Shown piece by piece: positions 35,715 to 44,874 of a stretch of 64,000 nucleotides of DNA. The position numbers were made by a program, and so were the translations under genes. Within the stretch, counting starts at the first letter, position 1, and every line of letters begins with the position of its first letter. The notes below the pieces were generated by a model. The model made no database searches and was not told the origin of the DNA. It worked only from the letters and a program-made list of their open reading frames with translations. This DNA comes from Chitinophaga ginsengisoli (GTDB lineage: Bacteria; Bacteroidota; Bacteroidia; Chitinophagales; Chitinophagaceae): contig NZ_PYGK01000024.1 in assembly GCF_003014595.1 (NCBI RefSeq), positions 1 through 64,000 of the forward strand, given 5' to 3'.

Positions 35715-36186
35715 ATCTCAATATTCCTTTAGACAGGCAATATACGGACGGGAACGCAAAAAACGAAAGACGAGCTGGAAGGTAGCTGTCCCATAAAAAC
35801 AATTCGCAATGGATTACTTCTTGTAACTGGACAAATTACACGCTATAATGCTATCTTTTTAAATATGGTAACACGTTTTGGGGAAGTATCCGGAATTGAG
35901 TATAAGCACTGAAAAAGCAATGCACCCTTGCTAGTTGATAATCAAGTAATAACCTCTTGTTACTTCAAGTGTCCTGTCAATTCATATACCACGAAAGTTG
36001 TAAAAATAGACATCAAAATGAGTATAACACCTTCATTTCTACATCCAACGTGTAGCAGGTTTGTGTAGCTATTACATTAAAATAAGAATAAATAGAATAT
36101 TAATCATATCTTTACTTTATTTATAATATAATATATAATGTAATATTATATACTTATAGCCTTATTACTGTTATAACTTGTATGAG
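35715..36186. other. AT-rich intergenic region before the fibre-OmpA gene
   Basis: About 470 bp between divergent genes. The last 90 bp (36085-36175) are almost pure A/T with TA-rich tracts, which should melt or bend easily. I see no exact TAnnTTTG match for either gene and no ORF. Confidence 0.6.
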
Positions 36187-39100
36187 ATGAAAGCAATTTT
36201 ACTCATTTTATTAGTTCCCATTTTCGTCTGTTCGAGCTTCATCGCGAAAGCGCAGCAAAGTGGCTTGTGGGGTATCAATTACCAGGCTATTGCCAGGGAA
36301 AACCCAAAAGGTGCTGTCATTGCTCTGCAGCAAGTACGGGTAAAATTCAGCATCCTCGATGGTGGTCCTGATGCCAATCCACTGTACACAGAAATGCATC
36401 AGACCAATACCAATAGTCAGGGTCTCTTCTCCCTGGTGATCGGTGCCGGTACTCCTGAAATCGGGGATTTCAAAAACATTCCCTGGAGCAGAGGTAACCA
36501 GTACCTGAAGGTAGAACTGGACATCAAGGGACAAAATGACTTCGTGCCTATCGGTGTAATGCCGTTCATGGCAGTGCCTTATGCACTCTATGCCGCGAAC
36601 GGTGGTTCCGGCGGTAACGGAGGAAATGGTAGTACCAATGTCAGCATTGTATGGCTGGGTACACTGACCACGCCTCCGGCAACACCTTCGGTAGGACAGG
36701 CATATTATAACAGTACAGATAAACGCTCCTATATTTACGACAGCACTGGCGGCACAGGCAACTGGAATATTATGGCGCAGGATGGTTTACCAGGTGCTGC
36801 AATGTCCTGGCTGGGCTCATTTACAACAGCTCCTTCCAGCCCGGGTGTAAACCAGGCTTATTATAACCTGACCGACCGCAAAGCATATGTATATGATGGA
36901 TCTGCCTGGCAGATCTTCTCCGAAAGTGGTCAGAACGGCGTTGGTACTGGTATCAGCTGGCTGGGTTCTTTAGCAACACCTCCCGCCAGTCCGGTGATCA
37001 ATCAGGCTTATTATAATACAGTAGATAAGAAGTCATATATCTATGATACGACCGGCACCGGTAGCTGGCAGATCCTGACACAGGATGGTATTTCCGGCAC
37101 CGCTATCAGCTGGCTGGGTTCTTTAGCAACACCTCCGGCCACTCCCACACTAAATCAGGCTTATTACAATACAGCAGATAAAAAATCCTACATCTACGAT
37201 ACTACCGGCACCGGAAGTTGGAATGTGCTGGCACAAGATGGCGCCACCGGCATCTCTATCAGCTGGCTGGGCACATTAGCAGCCGCTCCCGCTGATCCAC
37301 TGGTAAATCAGGCCTATTACAACAGCGCTGACAGAAAAGCTTACATCTATGATAGTACCGGCACATGGCAGATCCTGGCACAGGACGGTACAGGATGGAA
37401 CCTGTCAAATCTCGAATTCGAGGACAATGGTTCTTTAGGACTGACTACAACAGCAAGTACAGATACAGTAAAATCAGAAAATAGGGCCTGGCTGGTAAGA
37501 GGTAACACCGACACCAACCCTGCTCTTGATTTTATCGGTACAGTAGATGATAATCCATTTATTATAAAGGCTGGTGGTACCGGTCCTAACTTTGAAAGGC
37601 TCCGTACCTTCCCTGATAAACCAATGACCATCTTAAATGGTACTGACGATGCAGGTGCACAGGTAGGTAAAGCTGTATTAACCGTATTTTCAAGTGAAGT
37701 ACCGACCGGTATCATTAACGGCGACCCGAATTACGCCAACGGTATCGTCGGATATGCCAACAGTAGCACCGGCGCTGGTGTTGCCGGATATAACTTTGGT
37801 AGTGGCCCTGGTATCAGAGGTGCTACCGCTTTCGGACCTGCTGTTCTCGGAACTGGTACTTCCCGCTATATACAAGGTGTAAAAGGAACTAACTCTTCCA
37901 CCAACGGTGGTCTGGGTGTGGAAGGTACGACCAACTCTCCTTATAAACCTACTACAGAAGTAAGATCCGCTGGTGTGATGGGTTCTTCCACTCATGCCTC
38001 TGGTTATGGCGTGGTGGGTGTTGGTAATAACCTGAAACCAGACCTGTTCTCCAACCCGCCTACAATTGGTGGTGGTATGATGGGTATTGGTACCCGTGCA
38101 GGTGTGGTTGGTTTTGGAACAACTGCTTTCAACGGTATCGGTGTAGTTGGCGGTGGTAACAATGAAGTAGTGGTGTATCCGCTTGGTGGTGCAGGTTTAG
38201 CTGGTTCTGCAGGTGGATTGAACGCTGGCGTTGGCGTACATGGTTTTGCAAAAGGTAACCCTACTGATATTGATCGTTGGGGAGGTGTTTTCCAGTTTGG
38301 TACTAACATCAGCTCTATCCATGTATACACTTACCTGGCAGGTGCCAATGCAAGCGGCATCTACGGTCTCATTTCCAATGGTACCAAATCAACCGTTGTA
38401 AAAGACAATGCTGGTGAAAACCGCCTCCTGTTCTGTACAGAGGCGCCTGAAGTACTCTTCCAGGACTTCGGCACCGGTGAGCTTCAGAATGGTGCTGCTC
38501 ACATCGATCTCGAAGGCCTGCTGACAAAAGTGATCCGTGTAGATGCTAAACACCCGATGAAGGTGTTCATTCAGCTGGAAGGCGAATGTAACGGTGTATA
38601 TGTGACCAATAAATCAGCTAAAGGTTTCGATGTAAAAGAATTACAAGGTGGTAAATCAAACGTTCCTTTCACCTGGCAGATCGTTGCATCCCGTGCGGAT
38701 GAAGTACTGCCTGACGGAACCGTGCTCCCTTACTCAGACAGACGTTTCCCTGTAGGTCCTGGTCCATTACCGGTACAGGAAGCTACTACAGCTGCTACGC
38801 CTGATGCACCTGTTACCACTGCTAAACCAGCCCTGAAAACAGTAGAGCTGAAAACAACAGAAAAAGAAGTTATCAATAAAGCGTTCTCCAACCTTCAGTT
38901 TGCCAGTGCAAAGGCGGATATCGCAACAACATCACTGCCTTCCCTGGACAAAATGGCCAGCCTGCTGCAGGCGCATCCCGAATGGCAGTTATCACTGAGC
39001 GGCCACACTGACAATGAAGGAACTGAAGCATTTAACCAGACTTTATCAGAAAAAAGAAGCGAAGCTGTCAAACAATACCTGGTGAGTAAAGGTGTTGCTG

Positions 39101-39222
39101 CAAACAGGATCGCTACCAAAGGGTACGGACAAACGAAACCACTCGCTGCCAACGACAGTAAAACTGCCAGAGGAATGAACAGAAGAGTGGAAATGGAAAT
39201 CCTTACTGAAGAAAAACCTTAA
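36187..39222 (+). CDS. Fibre-like surface protein with C-terminal OmpA domain
   Basis: A 1011-residue exported protein. Order: signal peptide (ending FIAKAQ); a beta-rich N-terminal domain (about 25-140, INYQAIARENPKG) common at the base of Bacteroidota surface fibres; a Gly-rich hinge; five 50-residue repeats (about 155-404), each with WLGxL, PPAxP, NQAYYN, KKSYIYD and QDG; a Gly-rich GVxG repeat region (about 510-720); a domain starting LLFCTEAPEVLFQDFG; and an OmpA peptidoglycan-binding domain (about 900-1011, SGHTDNEGTEAFNQ). The start is the ATG at 36187, three codons after an in-frame TTG. It is translationally coupled to the next gene (TAATG). Function is probably envelope-anchored adhesion or structure; this is inference. 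Confidence 0.8.
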   Translation: MKAILLILLVPIFVCSSFIAKAQQSGLWGINYQAIARENPKGAVIALQQVRVKFSILDGGPDANPLYTEMHQTNTNSQGLFSLVIGAGTPEIGDFKNIPWSRGNQYLKVELDIKGQNDFVPIGVMPFMAVPYALYAANGGSGGNGGNGSTNVSIVWLGTLTTPPATPSVGQAYYNSTDKRSYIYDSTGGTGNWNIMAQDGLPGAAMSWLGSFTTAPSSPGVNQAYYNLTDRKAYVYDGSAWQIFSESGQNGVGTGISWLGSLATPPASPVINQAYYNTVDKKSYIYDTTGTGSWQILTQDGISGTAISWLGSLATPPATPTLNQAYYNTADKKSYIYDTTGTGSWNVLAQDGATGISISWLGTLAAAPADPLVNQAYYNSADRKAYIYDSTGTWQILAQDGTGWNLSNLEFEDNGSLGLTTTASTDTVKSENRAWLVRGNTDTNPALDFIGTVDDNPFIIKAGGTGPNFERLRTFPDKPMTILNGTDDAGAQVGKAVLTVFSSEVPTGIINGDPNYANGIVGYANSSTGAGVAGYNFGSGPGIRGATAFGPAVLGTGTSRYIQGVKGTNSSTNGGLGVEGTTNSPYKPTTEVRSAGVMGSSTHASGYGVVGVGNNLKPDLFSNPPTIGGGMMGIGTRAGVVGFGTTAFNGIGVVGGGNNEVVVYPLGGAGLAGSAGGLNAGVGVHGFAKGNPTDIDRWGGVFQFGTNISSIHVYTYLAGANASGIYGLISNGTKSTVVKDNAGENRLLFCTEAPEVLFQDFGTGELQNGAAHIDLEGLLTKVIRVDAKHPMKVFIQLEGECNGVYVTNKSAKGFDVKELQGGKSNVPFTWQIVASRADEVLPDGTVLPYSDRRFPVGPGPLPVQEATTAATPDAPVTTAKPALKTVELKTTEKEVINKAFSNLQFASAKADIATTSLPSLDKMASLLQAHPEWQLSLSGHTDNEGTEAFNQTLSEKRSEAVKQYLVSKGVAANRIATKGYGQTKPLAANDSKTARGMNRRVEMEILTEEKP

Positions 39223-39785
39223 TGATGACTGTTATCAAAAAAATATTAACTGCTAATATTGTGGGTGCGTCCTTCCTCTTACCAGGAATGGCGCACGCGC
39301 AATATATTGAGAGACAGGTAATAACCAGCACCAGTAAAAACATCACTTATGAAGCCGGTGGTTCACTTGAATCGGGGCTTGATATGGATTGGTCCGTAGG
39401 TGAAATTGCGGTAAGCACCATCAAGTATCCGGATGTGGTCCTGCTCACACAGGGTTTCCTGCAACCCCCGCTGCAGAACCTGTTGAAGCTGAAAGATGGA
39501 GATATGGTCCTTTATCCGAATCCAATTGCCACGACGCCCAAATTGACGATCGTTTACATGAGGGAGGATACGGTTTCCGTGAAAAAGATAGATATCCGTA
39601 TCATCAGCATCGGCGGAAATATGGTGTACTCCGAGCAGGGGATTGTTCCGAACAACGCTTTCGGTACCAGGTTTGAACGCCAGGTGGATGTCACCCGTTT
39701 CAACCCGGGCGTATACGTAGTAACGTTGATCTTGAATACTGGTATTAAGGTGAGCAGAAAATTCATAAAATTCGATTCCCAATGA
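39222..39785 (+). CDS. Small exported protein with Por (type IX) sorting tail
   Basis: A 187-residue protein with a signal peptide ending MAHAQ. The second half (about 95-187) looks like a type A C-terminal sorting domain: VLYPNPI, a run of beta strands, FNPGVYVVTLILNTGIKVSRKFIKF. The N-terminal 70 residues are short and match nothing I know. It should cross the outer membrane by the type IX system. Its ATG overlaps the stop of the fibre-OmpA gene, so the two are probably made together and may interact. Confidence 0.7.
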   Translation: MMTVIKKILTANIVGASFLLPGMAHAQYIERQVITSTSKNITYEAGGSLESGLDMDWSVGEIAVSTIKYPDVVLLTQGFLQPPLQNLLKLKDGDMVLYPNPIATTPKLTIVYMREDTVSVKKIDIRIISIGGNMVYSEQGIVPNNAFGTRFERQVDVTRFNPGVYVVTLILNTGIKVSRKFIKFDSQ

Positions 39786-39797
39786 TTATATTGGAGC

Positions 39798-40259
39798 ATG
39801 AAACAACGGATTCCACATTGTCTTTTACTGGTGGCTGTTATGATCATCTCCGGTATACCCACTTTTGCACAGCGGAAAAGCGCTATGTTAAATCATATAG
39901 CGCTTTATGTTTATAACCTGGAAAAGAGCACTGCTTTCTACAGGGATATCATCCAGATAGATACCATCCCCGAGCCATTCCACGACGGTCGTCACACATG
40001 GTTCAAAGTAGCTGAACACAGCCATCTGCACATTATATCCGGAGCAAAGGAGATTGTAACCCACGACAAAAACTCGCACCTTTGCTTCAGCGTTCCATCA
40101 ATTGAAGAATTTATGACCCGCCTCCGCCAGCATCACATTCCTTTTGAGAGCTGGAAAGGTGAAGCCGATAAACCTACCCTCCGTGTAGATGGTGTGAAAC
40201 AGATCTATTTTACGGATCCTGATGGTTACTGGGTAGAGATCAATGATGATCACTCCTGA
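39798..40259 (+). CDS. Exported VOC/glyoxalase-fold protein
   Basis: A 153-residue single-domain VOC protein with a signal peptide (ending GIPTFAQ), unusual for this mostly cytosolic family. Seen: MLNHIALYVYNLEKSTAFYRDII (metal His), HLCFSVPSIEEF, and TDPDGYWVEIND (metal Glu). Only 12 bp separate it from the Por-sorted gene, so the three genes may form one operon. Substrate unknown. Its 3' end overlaps the convergent mscS-like gene by 10 bp. Confidence 0.8.
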   Translation: MKQRIPHCLLLVAVMIISGIPTFAQRKSAMLNHIALYVYNLEKSTAFYRDIIQIDTIPEPFHDGRHTWFKVAEHSHLHIISGAKEIVTHDKNSHLCFSVPSIEEFMTRLRQHHIPFESWKGEADKPTLRVDGVKQIYFTDPDGYWVEINDDHS

Positions 40260-41344
40260 TTTCCGGCCAGCAGCCGCTCACCTCCATCTTCAAGAACAGC
40301 ACGCTTCCTGGGCAAACAATACGCATGATGCTCCTGTATAAAAGCGAGCATTTTCTCCCTGAGATAACAACGCAGGTCAAAGGCCTTACCTGAACTGTTG
40401 GCACTGACCAGCATCCGGACTTCTATTGTCTGTTCGGTGATGTTGGTGACCTGCATGACCTGTACCCGCTTGTCCCATAGTGGCTGATCTTTCAGCAGCC
40501 GTTCAAATTCCTTCCGCAGGATATCAATAGGGGCTGTATAATCCAGGTACAGGAACGCCGTGCCCAATATGGCAGAACCGGTCCGGGTCCAGTTCTGGAA
40601 AGGTTTTTCGATGAAATAATTGATAGGCAGGATCAGTTTGCGCTGGTCCCAGATCCCTATCACCACATAGGTAAGGGTGATCTCTTCCACCCTGCCCCAC
40701 TCTCCTTCCACTACCAGTACATCATCAATACGGATCGGCTGTGTAAAAGCAATCTGCATCCCCGCCAGGAAATTAGACAGGGAACGCTGTGCGGCAAAAC
40801 CGACAATAATACCGCCCACTCCGACCCCCGTCAACAGTCCCGCGCCGATCTTACGCAGATTATCAAAACTGAGCAGCACCGCACACAAGGTGAGTATCAT
40901 AATCATACTGATCGACAGTTTACGAATAAACTGCAGCTGGGTACGCATTTTCCTCTCCCGCAGATTATCCTCCTTTTTGAGATCATAAGTATGTGAGAGA
41001 TAGTCTTCAAAAACTTTCACCAGTCCTACCAGCATAAAGCCAAAGGAGGCAATTAAGCTGATCTCCACTATCTTGCTCAGCAACGCCATGGGCTTTCTGT
41101 GCAGTTCCATAAACGGCAGTACCATATCCAGGATCAGCACTGGCAGGAAATAGTTGATGGGCTTTCCCAGGCGCTTCAGCACAGATCTGACGAAGGAATA
41201 ATCGGTCACATTCCTGGCAGTGTATTTCAGGATGATGGCGACCAGGTATTTGATGATCAGGCCACTGATCAGGGCTGCACATCCGAGTAAAATGTTCCAT
41301 AAAAAGGGAGGAAGCTGGAGATTGCGCTGCAGATTTTCGAGCAT
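40250..41344 (-). CDS. Small-conductance mechanosensitive channel (MscS family)
   Basis: A 364-residue inner-membrane channel that opens under osmotic stress. Four or so membrane segments precede the pore helix, which reads IGAGLLTGVGVGGIIVGFAAQRSLSNFLAGMQIAF with the packed Gly/Ala pattern. The beta domain follows (FTQPIRIDDVLVVEGEWGRVEEI), then the alpha/beta cytoplasmic part. The ATG at 41344 starts MLENLQRN; a TTG at 41380 is possible. It is divergent from the helicase. Confidence 0.9.
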   Translation of the reverse strand: MLENLQRNLQLPPFLWNILLGCAALISGLIIKYLVAIILKYTARNVTDYSFVRSVLKRLGKPINYFLPVLILDMVLPFMELHRKPMALLSKIVEISLIASFGFMLVGLVKVFEDYLSHTYDLKKEDNLRERKMRTQLQFIRKLSISMIMILTLCAVLLSFDNLRKIGAGLLTGVGVGGIIVGFAAQRSLSNFLAGMQIAFTQPIRIDDVLVVEGEWGRVEEITLTYVVIGIWDQRKLILPINYFIEKPFQNWTRTGSAILGTAFLYLDYTAPIDILRKEFERLLKDQPLWDKRVQVMQVTNITEQTIEVRMLVSANSSGKAFDLRCYLREKMLAFIQEHHAYCLPRKRAVLEDGGERLLAGNQE

Positions 41345-41458
41345 ATCAGACGGGTTATTTGGTATCCGGCTTTGTTGCAAAGAACATACCGTATGTGTCT
41401 GGGTACAATTCCGTATCTTTAGCTAATATTTTTTTTTGAATCAAAACCATCTAAGATT

Positions 41459-42793
41459 TTGTATTTCGACGAATTTGACCTGGATGATCGGGTTTTGGAC
41501 GGAATAGATGCAATGGGATACACCACCGCGACACCTGTTCAGGAACAAGTTATCCCCCCAATTATTGCCGGGAAGGACATTCTGGCCTGCGCACAGACAG
41601 GTACGGGTAAAACTGCGGCATTCCTGTTGCCTATATTGCACCGTTTAATTACCGAGCCCCATGAAACACATAAGATCAACTCACTGATTATAGTACCCAC
41701 CCGTGAACTGGCAGTCCAGATTGCCCAGACACTGGAAGGTATGTCCTACTTTACGTCCGTCAGCTCTATTGCTGTATACGGCGGTAGTAATGGCGCATTG
41801 TTCTCAGCAGAAAAGAAGGCGCTGACCTCAGGAGTAGACATCGTGATCTGTACACCTGGCCGTATGATCGCCCACCTGAACATGGGTTATGTAAAACTGG
41901 ATGCCGTAAAGTACCTGGTACTCGACGAGGCAGACCGGATGCTGGACATGGGTTTTAATGACGATATCATCAAGATTACGTCCTTCCTGCCCAAACAAAG
42001 GCAGAATCTCCTGTTTTCCGCTACTATGCCCGATAAGATCCGAAAACTGGCACTCAAGATCCTGCACCAGCCGGAAGAGATCAACATTGCCATTTCCAAA
42101 CCACCGGAGAAGATCGTACAGGAAGCATTTGTAGTTTTTGAAGAGCAGAAGATCGCGCTGATGAAACACGTGCTGTCACAGAAACAGTTCGGCAGTATCA
42201 TCATTTTCTGTTCCCGTAAGCAGAACGTAAAACAGCTCTGCCATGAGCTTAAAAAAGCGCGTTTTTCCGTGGAAGAGATCCACTCCGACCTGGAGCAGGA
42301 AAAAAGAGAACAGGTGCTCATGGACTTTAAGAACAAGAAACTGAAAATGCTGGTGGCTACGGATATTCTGAGCCGTGGTATCGACATCGAGGATATTGAC
42401 CTGGTGATCAATTATGATGTGCCAAATGATGCGGAAGATTACATTCACCGTATCGGACGTACTGCCAGGGCAGCCACTGATGGCACCGCCTATACCATCG
42501 TCAGCGAGAAAGAACAACGGAAATTTGCCCGGATAGAAGAAGTACTGGGAAAACCTGTAGTCAAAGCTGCAGTTCCCGCTACATTGGGTCCCGTACCGGA
42601 ATATACAGCCAAACCCGGCCGTTCCGGCGGAGGTAGTCGCCCGCATGGTAAAAAGCGCTCCGGCGGTAGCGGTGGCAACCGTAATCAAAAGCCATCCGGC
42701 CAGCATAACCGTGGTGGTGGCCATCAATCACAGCAGCATCGCAGTAAGAGTGGCAACAGCCAGCATAGCGGCAATAATCCGCCCAAACCGTAA
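41459..42793 (+). CDS. DEAD-box RNA helicase with TTG start
   Basis: A 444-residue helicase: Q motif (GYTTATPVQEQ), motif I AQTGTGKT, Ia PTRELA, II DEAD, III SAT, V RGIDIEDIDLVINYD, VI HRIGRTAR. The C-terminal tail (about 385-444) is rich in Gly, Ser, Arg, His and Asn and should bind RNA non-specifically. No ATG fits: the first in-frame one (residue 19) would cut the conserved YFDEFDLDDRVLDGI block, so the TTG at 41459 is the likely start. It probably remodels RNA or ribosomes, as RhlE-type proteins do. A terminator follows. Confidence 0.92.
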   Translation: MYFDEFDLDDRVLDGIDAMGYTTATPVQEQVIPPIIAGKDILACAQTGTGKTAAFLLPILHRLITEPHETHKINSLIIVPTRELAVQIAQTLEGMSYFTSVSSIAVYGGSNGALFSAEKKALTSGVDIVICTPGRMIAHLNMGYVKLDAVKYLVLDEADRMLDMGFNDDIIKITSFLPKQRQNLLFSATMPDKIRKLALKILHQPEEINIAISKPPEKIVQEAFVVFEEQKIALMKHVLSQKQFGSIIIFCSRKQNVKQLCHELKKARFSVEEIHSDLEQEKREQVLMDFKNKKLKMLVATDILSRGIDIEDIDLVINYDVPNDAEDYIHRIGRTARAATDGTAYTIVSEKEQRKFARIEEVLGKPVVKAAVPATLGPVPEYTAKPGRSGGGSRPHGKKRSGGSGGNRNQKPSGQHNRGGGHQSQQHRSKSGNSQHSGNNPPKP

Positions 42794-42846
42794 CAGGACG
42801 GCCCCTCTCTCTCGCCTGAAAAGTAATTATAGATCATACTATTTGA

Positions 42847-42878
42847 AACGTTCTGCCTATAGCGGAACGTTTTTTTTA
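42847..42878 (+). terminator. Terminator of the helicase gene
   Basis: AACGTTC/GAACGTT stem followed by eight T, 53 bp past the stop codon. Confidence 0.85.
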
Positions 42879-43002
42879 TGAGCCTGCCCTATTTTTCCAT
42901 TTTTTGGAATTATTTCCTGCGAATGGACATTTCTTCTACTATGCCAATTTTAAAACTAGCCACCATAGCGGATTTGCCACGATTCCGTAATCTGGCACCC
43001 AA

Positions 43003-43521
43003 ATGGATTCTACTATATCAAACAATGAAACAATGGCTAACAAATTCGACAGTAAGATATATGTGGTAGATGACGATCCGTTCTGTCTCGCCACATACGA
43101 TAAGCACCTCAGGGCACAGGGATATGAAAATGTGACTTGCTTCTTATCGGGTACAGACTTTCTGTTGCAACTGTCAGATGAGCCCGACATTGTGCTATTA
43201 GACCATGACCTGGGAGATATGACCGGACTGGATTTATTAAAGGATATCAAACGATTCAATTCCGACATCTTCGTGATCTTCGCCAGTTCCCGTCAGCAAC
43301 CGGAAATCGCAACAGAATCACTCAAGAACGGCGCTTTTGACTACATTATTAAAGACGACAGTGTATTGGAACATATAACAGCTACGCTCAATAAATTATT
43401 CGTAGTACAGGATTATCTGAAGAAAAAACGCAGAAACAACAGGTTCTTCTTTTTCGTAGGATTGATACTGGCGTCCTGTTCATTGTTCAGCTATCTGTAC
43501 GACGTTTTGAGATCTTCATAA
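43003..43521 (+). CDS. Receiver domain protein with C-terminal membrane anchor
   Basis: A 172-residue protein. The receiver (about 17-135) is complete: acidic residues VVDDD (23-25), phospho-acceptor Asp67 in DIVLLDHDLGD, Ser in FASS and Lys in IIKDD. After a basic KKKRRNNR stretch comes one hydrophobic segment (about 147-168) and a short tail. There is no output domain. A membrane-tethered receiver could act as a phosphate sink or a local docking partner. An ATG at 43033 is an equally good start. It is followed by a glycosyltransferase. Confidence 0.8.
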   Translation: MDSTISNNETMANKFDSKIYVVDDDPFCLATYDKHLRAQGYENVTCFLSGTDFLLQLSDEPDIVLLDHDLGDMTGLDLLKDIKRFNSDIFVIFASSRQQPEIATESLKNGAFDYIIKDDSVLEHITATLNKLFVVQDYLKKKRRNNRFFFFVGLILASCSLFSYLYDVLRSS

Positions 43522-43611
43522 CCTACGCTTGCCTGCTAGACCTACAACAGTTAAAGAAGTGTTCTGTTTATCCCTATACCTTTTATCACCACAACTTTAA
43601 CAACGCATATC

Positions 43612-44787
43612 ATGAAAAAGATCATAGCAGTACATCTGCAAAACGACAGGAGCGGTCACACACTGGTATTTCGCCAGTCACTGGAAACCTTGATAGAAAA
43701 GGGTTTGGATGTACATCTCATAACAAACCGTACAGGTGAGATGCCTGGGCTCCTTACAGGCGTCCCGGGTATACAATACCACTACATAAATTATTCTGAA
43801 CGGGGGAACAAATGGCGTTTATTCTTCAGCTTCCTGCTGGCGCAGTGGCTGATCTTCTGGAAAGTATTGAGTTTGTATGAAGCGGAAGCGAAAGTGTATA
43901 TCAATACTTTACTGCCTTTTGGAGCTGCATGGGCCGGCAGGCTGAAGAACGCGCCGATCACCTATCACATTCATGAAACGGCGGTGCCGCTACCTTTCCT
44001 TCGTGCAATGCTGTGCGAATCTGCAAAGAGACTGGCTACGCAGGTGGTGTTCGGCTCCCGCTACTTACAGTCACAGATGACATTCCCGAAAGCGGAGAAA
44101 CACGTCATACACAGTTGCCTGCCGCAATCATTCGTACAGGAAGCAGTATTGCATTCCAATCACGGTTCCCGTAAAACAGTATTGATGGTGGCGCCACTGG
44201 ACGAAGAAAGCGGACTGCGTGAACTACTTGAATTAGCTACACTCATGCCAGCCACAAAGTTTGAACTGGTGATCAACGCCCATAAGAAAGATATTGACGT
44301 ATACTTTGAACACTGCCAGATGCCCGACAACCTCATGGTATACGGGACACAGCTGAACCTCCATCCTTTTTACCAGCGTGCAGCTGTGGTACTGAACCTC
44401 TCTCATGTGGAGCACCATAAGGATACATTCGACATCAGTATCCTGCAGGCAATGAGTTACGGCAGACCGGTGATCGTACCACTGAGCGGAGGAGCAAACG
44501 AACTGGTGGCGCACGGATGGAATGGCTATCGCATCAGCGGCCATTATATCGACAAAGTTCGCAAACACGTAGAACAACTGTTCCAGAACAAGCCATTATA
44601 CGCTGATATGAGCTGCGCTGCACAACTGGTAGCCTCTCAGTTTAAATCAGAATTTTTCAAACAGCAGGTGGGAGATATCTTCTTAGATGGCAATTATTTT
44701 ACCCCTACCAAAAAGAAAGAACAACTGGCAGAAGTACTGCTCTACCCCGCTGCTTTACAGGAATATATTGACAATTCAAGAAATTAA
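43612..44787 (+). CDS. Glycosyltransferase, GT-B fold (family 1/4-like)
   Basis: A 391-residue cytosolic or membrane-associated enzyme. The C-terminal half carries the donor-site pattern of GT4-like enzymes: VLMVAPLDEESGLRELLELA, HPFYQRAAVVLNLSHVE, and SILQAMSYGRPVIVPLSGGANELV. The N-terminal half is less conserved, with one hydrophobic stretch (LFFSFLLAQWLIFWKVLSLY). It probably adds a sugar to a cell-surface polymer or lipid; donor and acceptor are unknown. It lies 90 bp after the tethered receiver. No polysaccharide cluster surrounds it. Confidence 0.8.
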   Translation: MKKIIAVHLQNDRSGHTLVFRQSLETLIEKGLDVHLITNRTGEMPGLLTGVPGIQYHYINYSERGNKWRLFFSFLLAQWLIFWKVLSLYEAEAKVYINTLLPFGAAWAGRLKNAPITYHIHETAVPLPFLRAMLCESAKRLATQVVFGSRYLQSQMTFPKAEKHVIHSCLPQSFVQEAVLHSNHGSRKTVLMVAPLDEESGLRELLELATLMPATKFELVINAHKKDIDVYFEHCQMPDNLMVYGTQLNLHPFYQRAAVVLNLSHVEHHKDTFDISILQAMSYGRPVIVPLSGGANELVAHGWNGYRISGHYIDKVRKHVEQLFQNKPLYADMSCAAQLVASQFKSEFFKQQVGDIFLDGNYFTPTKKKEQLAEVLLYPAALQEYIDNSRN

Positions 44788-44874
44788 TATGGATATGGTG
44801 CCGATGTAGACTGAGACTAGTTCAGGAGTTATTATTCAGGATACCAGTAGACGTTTTGTGTTGTTTGTGGACGT

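Noticed and set aside
36187..39222. Prophage tail fibre
   Set aside because: No other phage genes are nearby, and the signal peptide and OmpA domain point to a cell-envelope protein.
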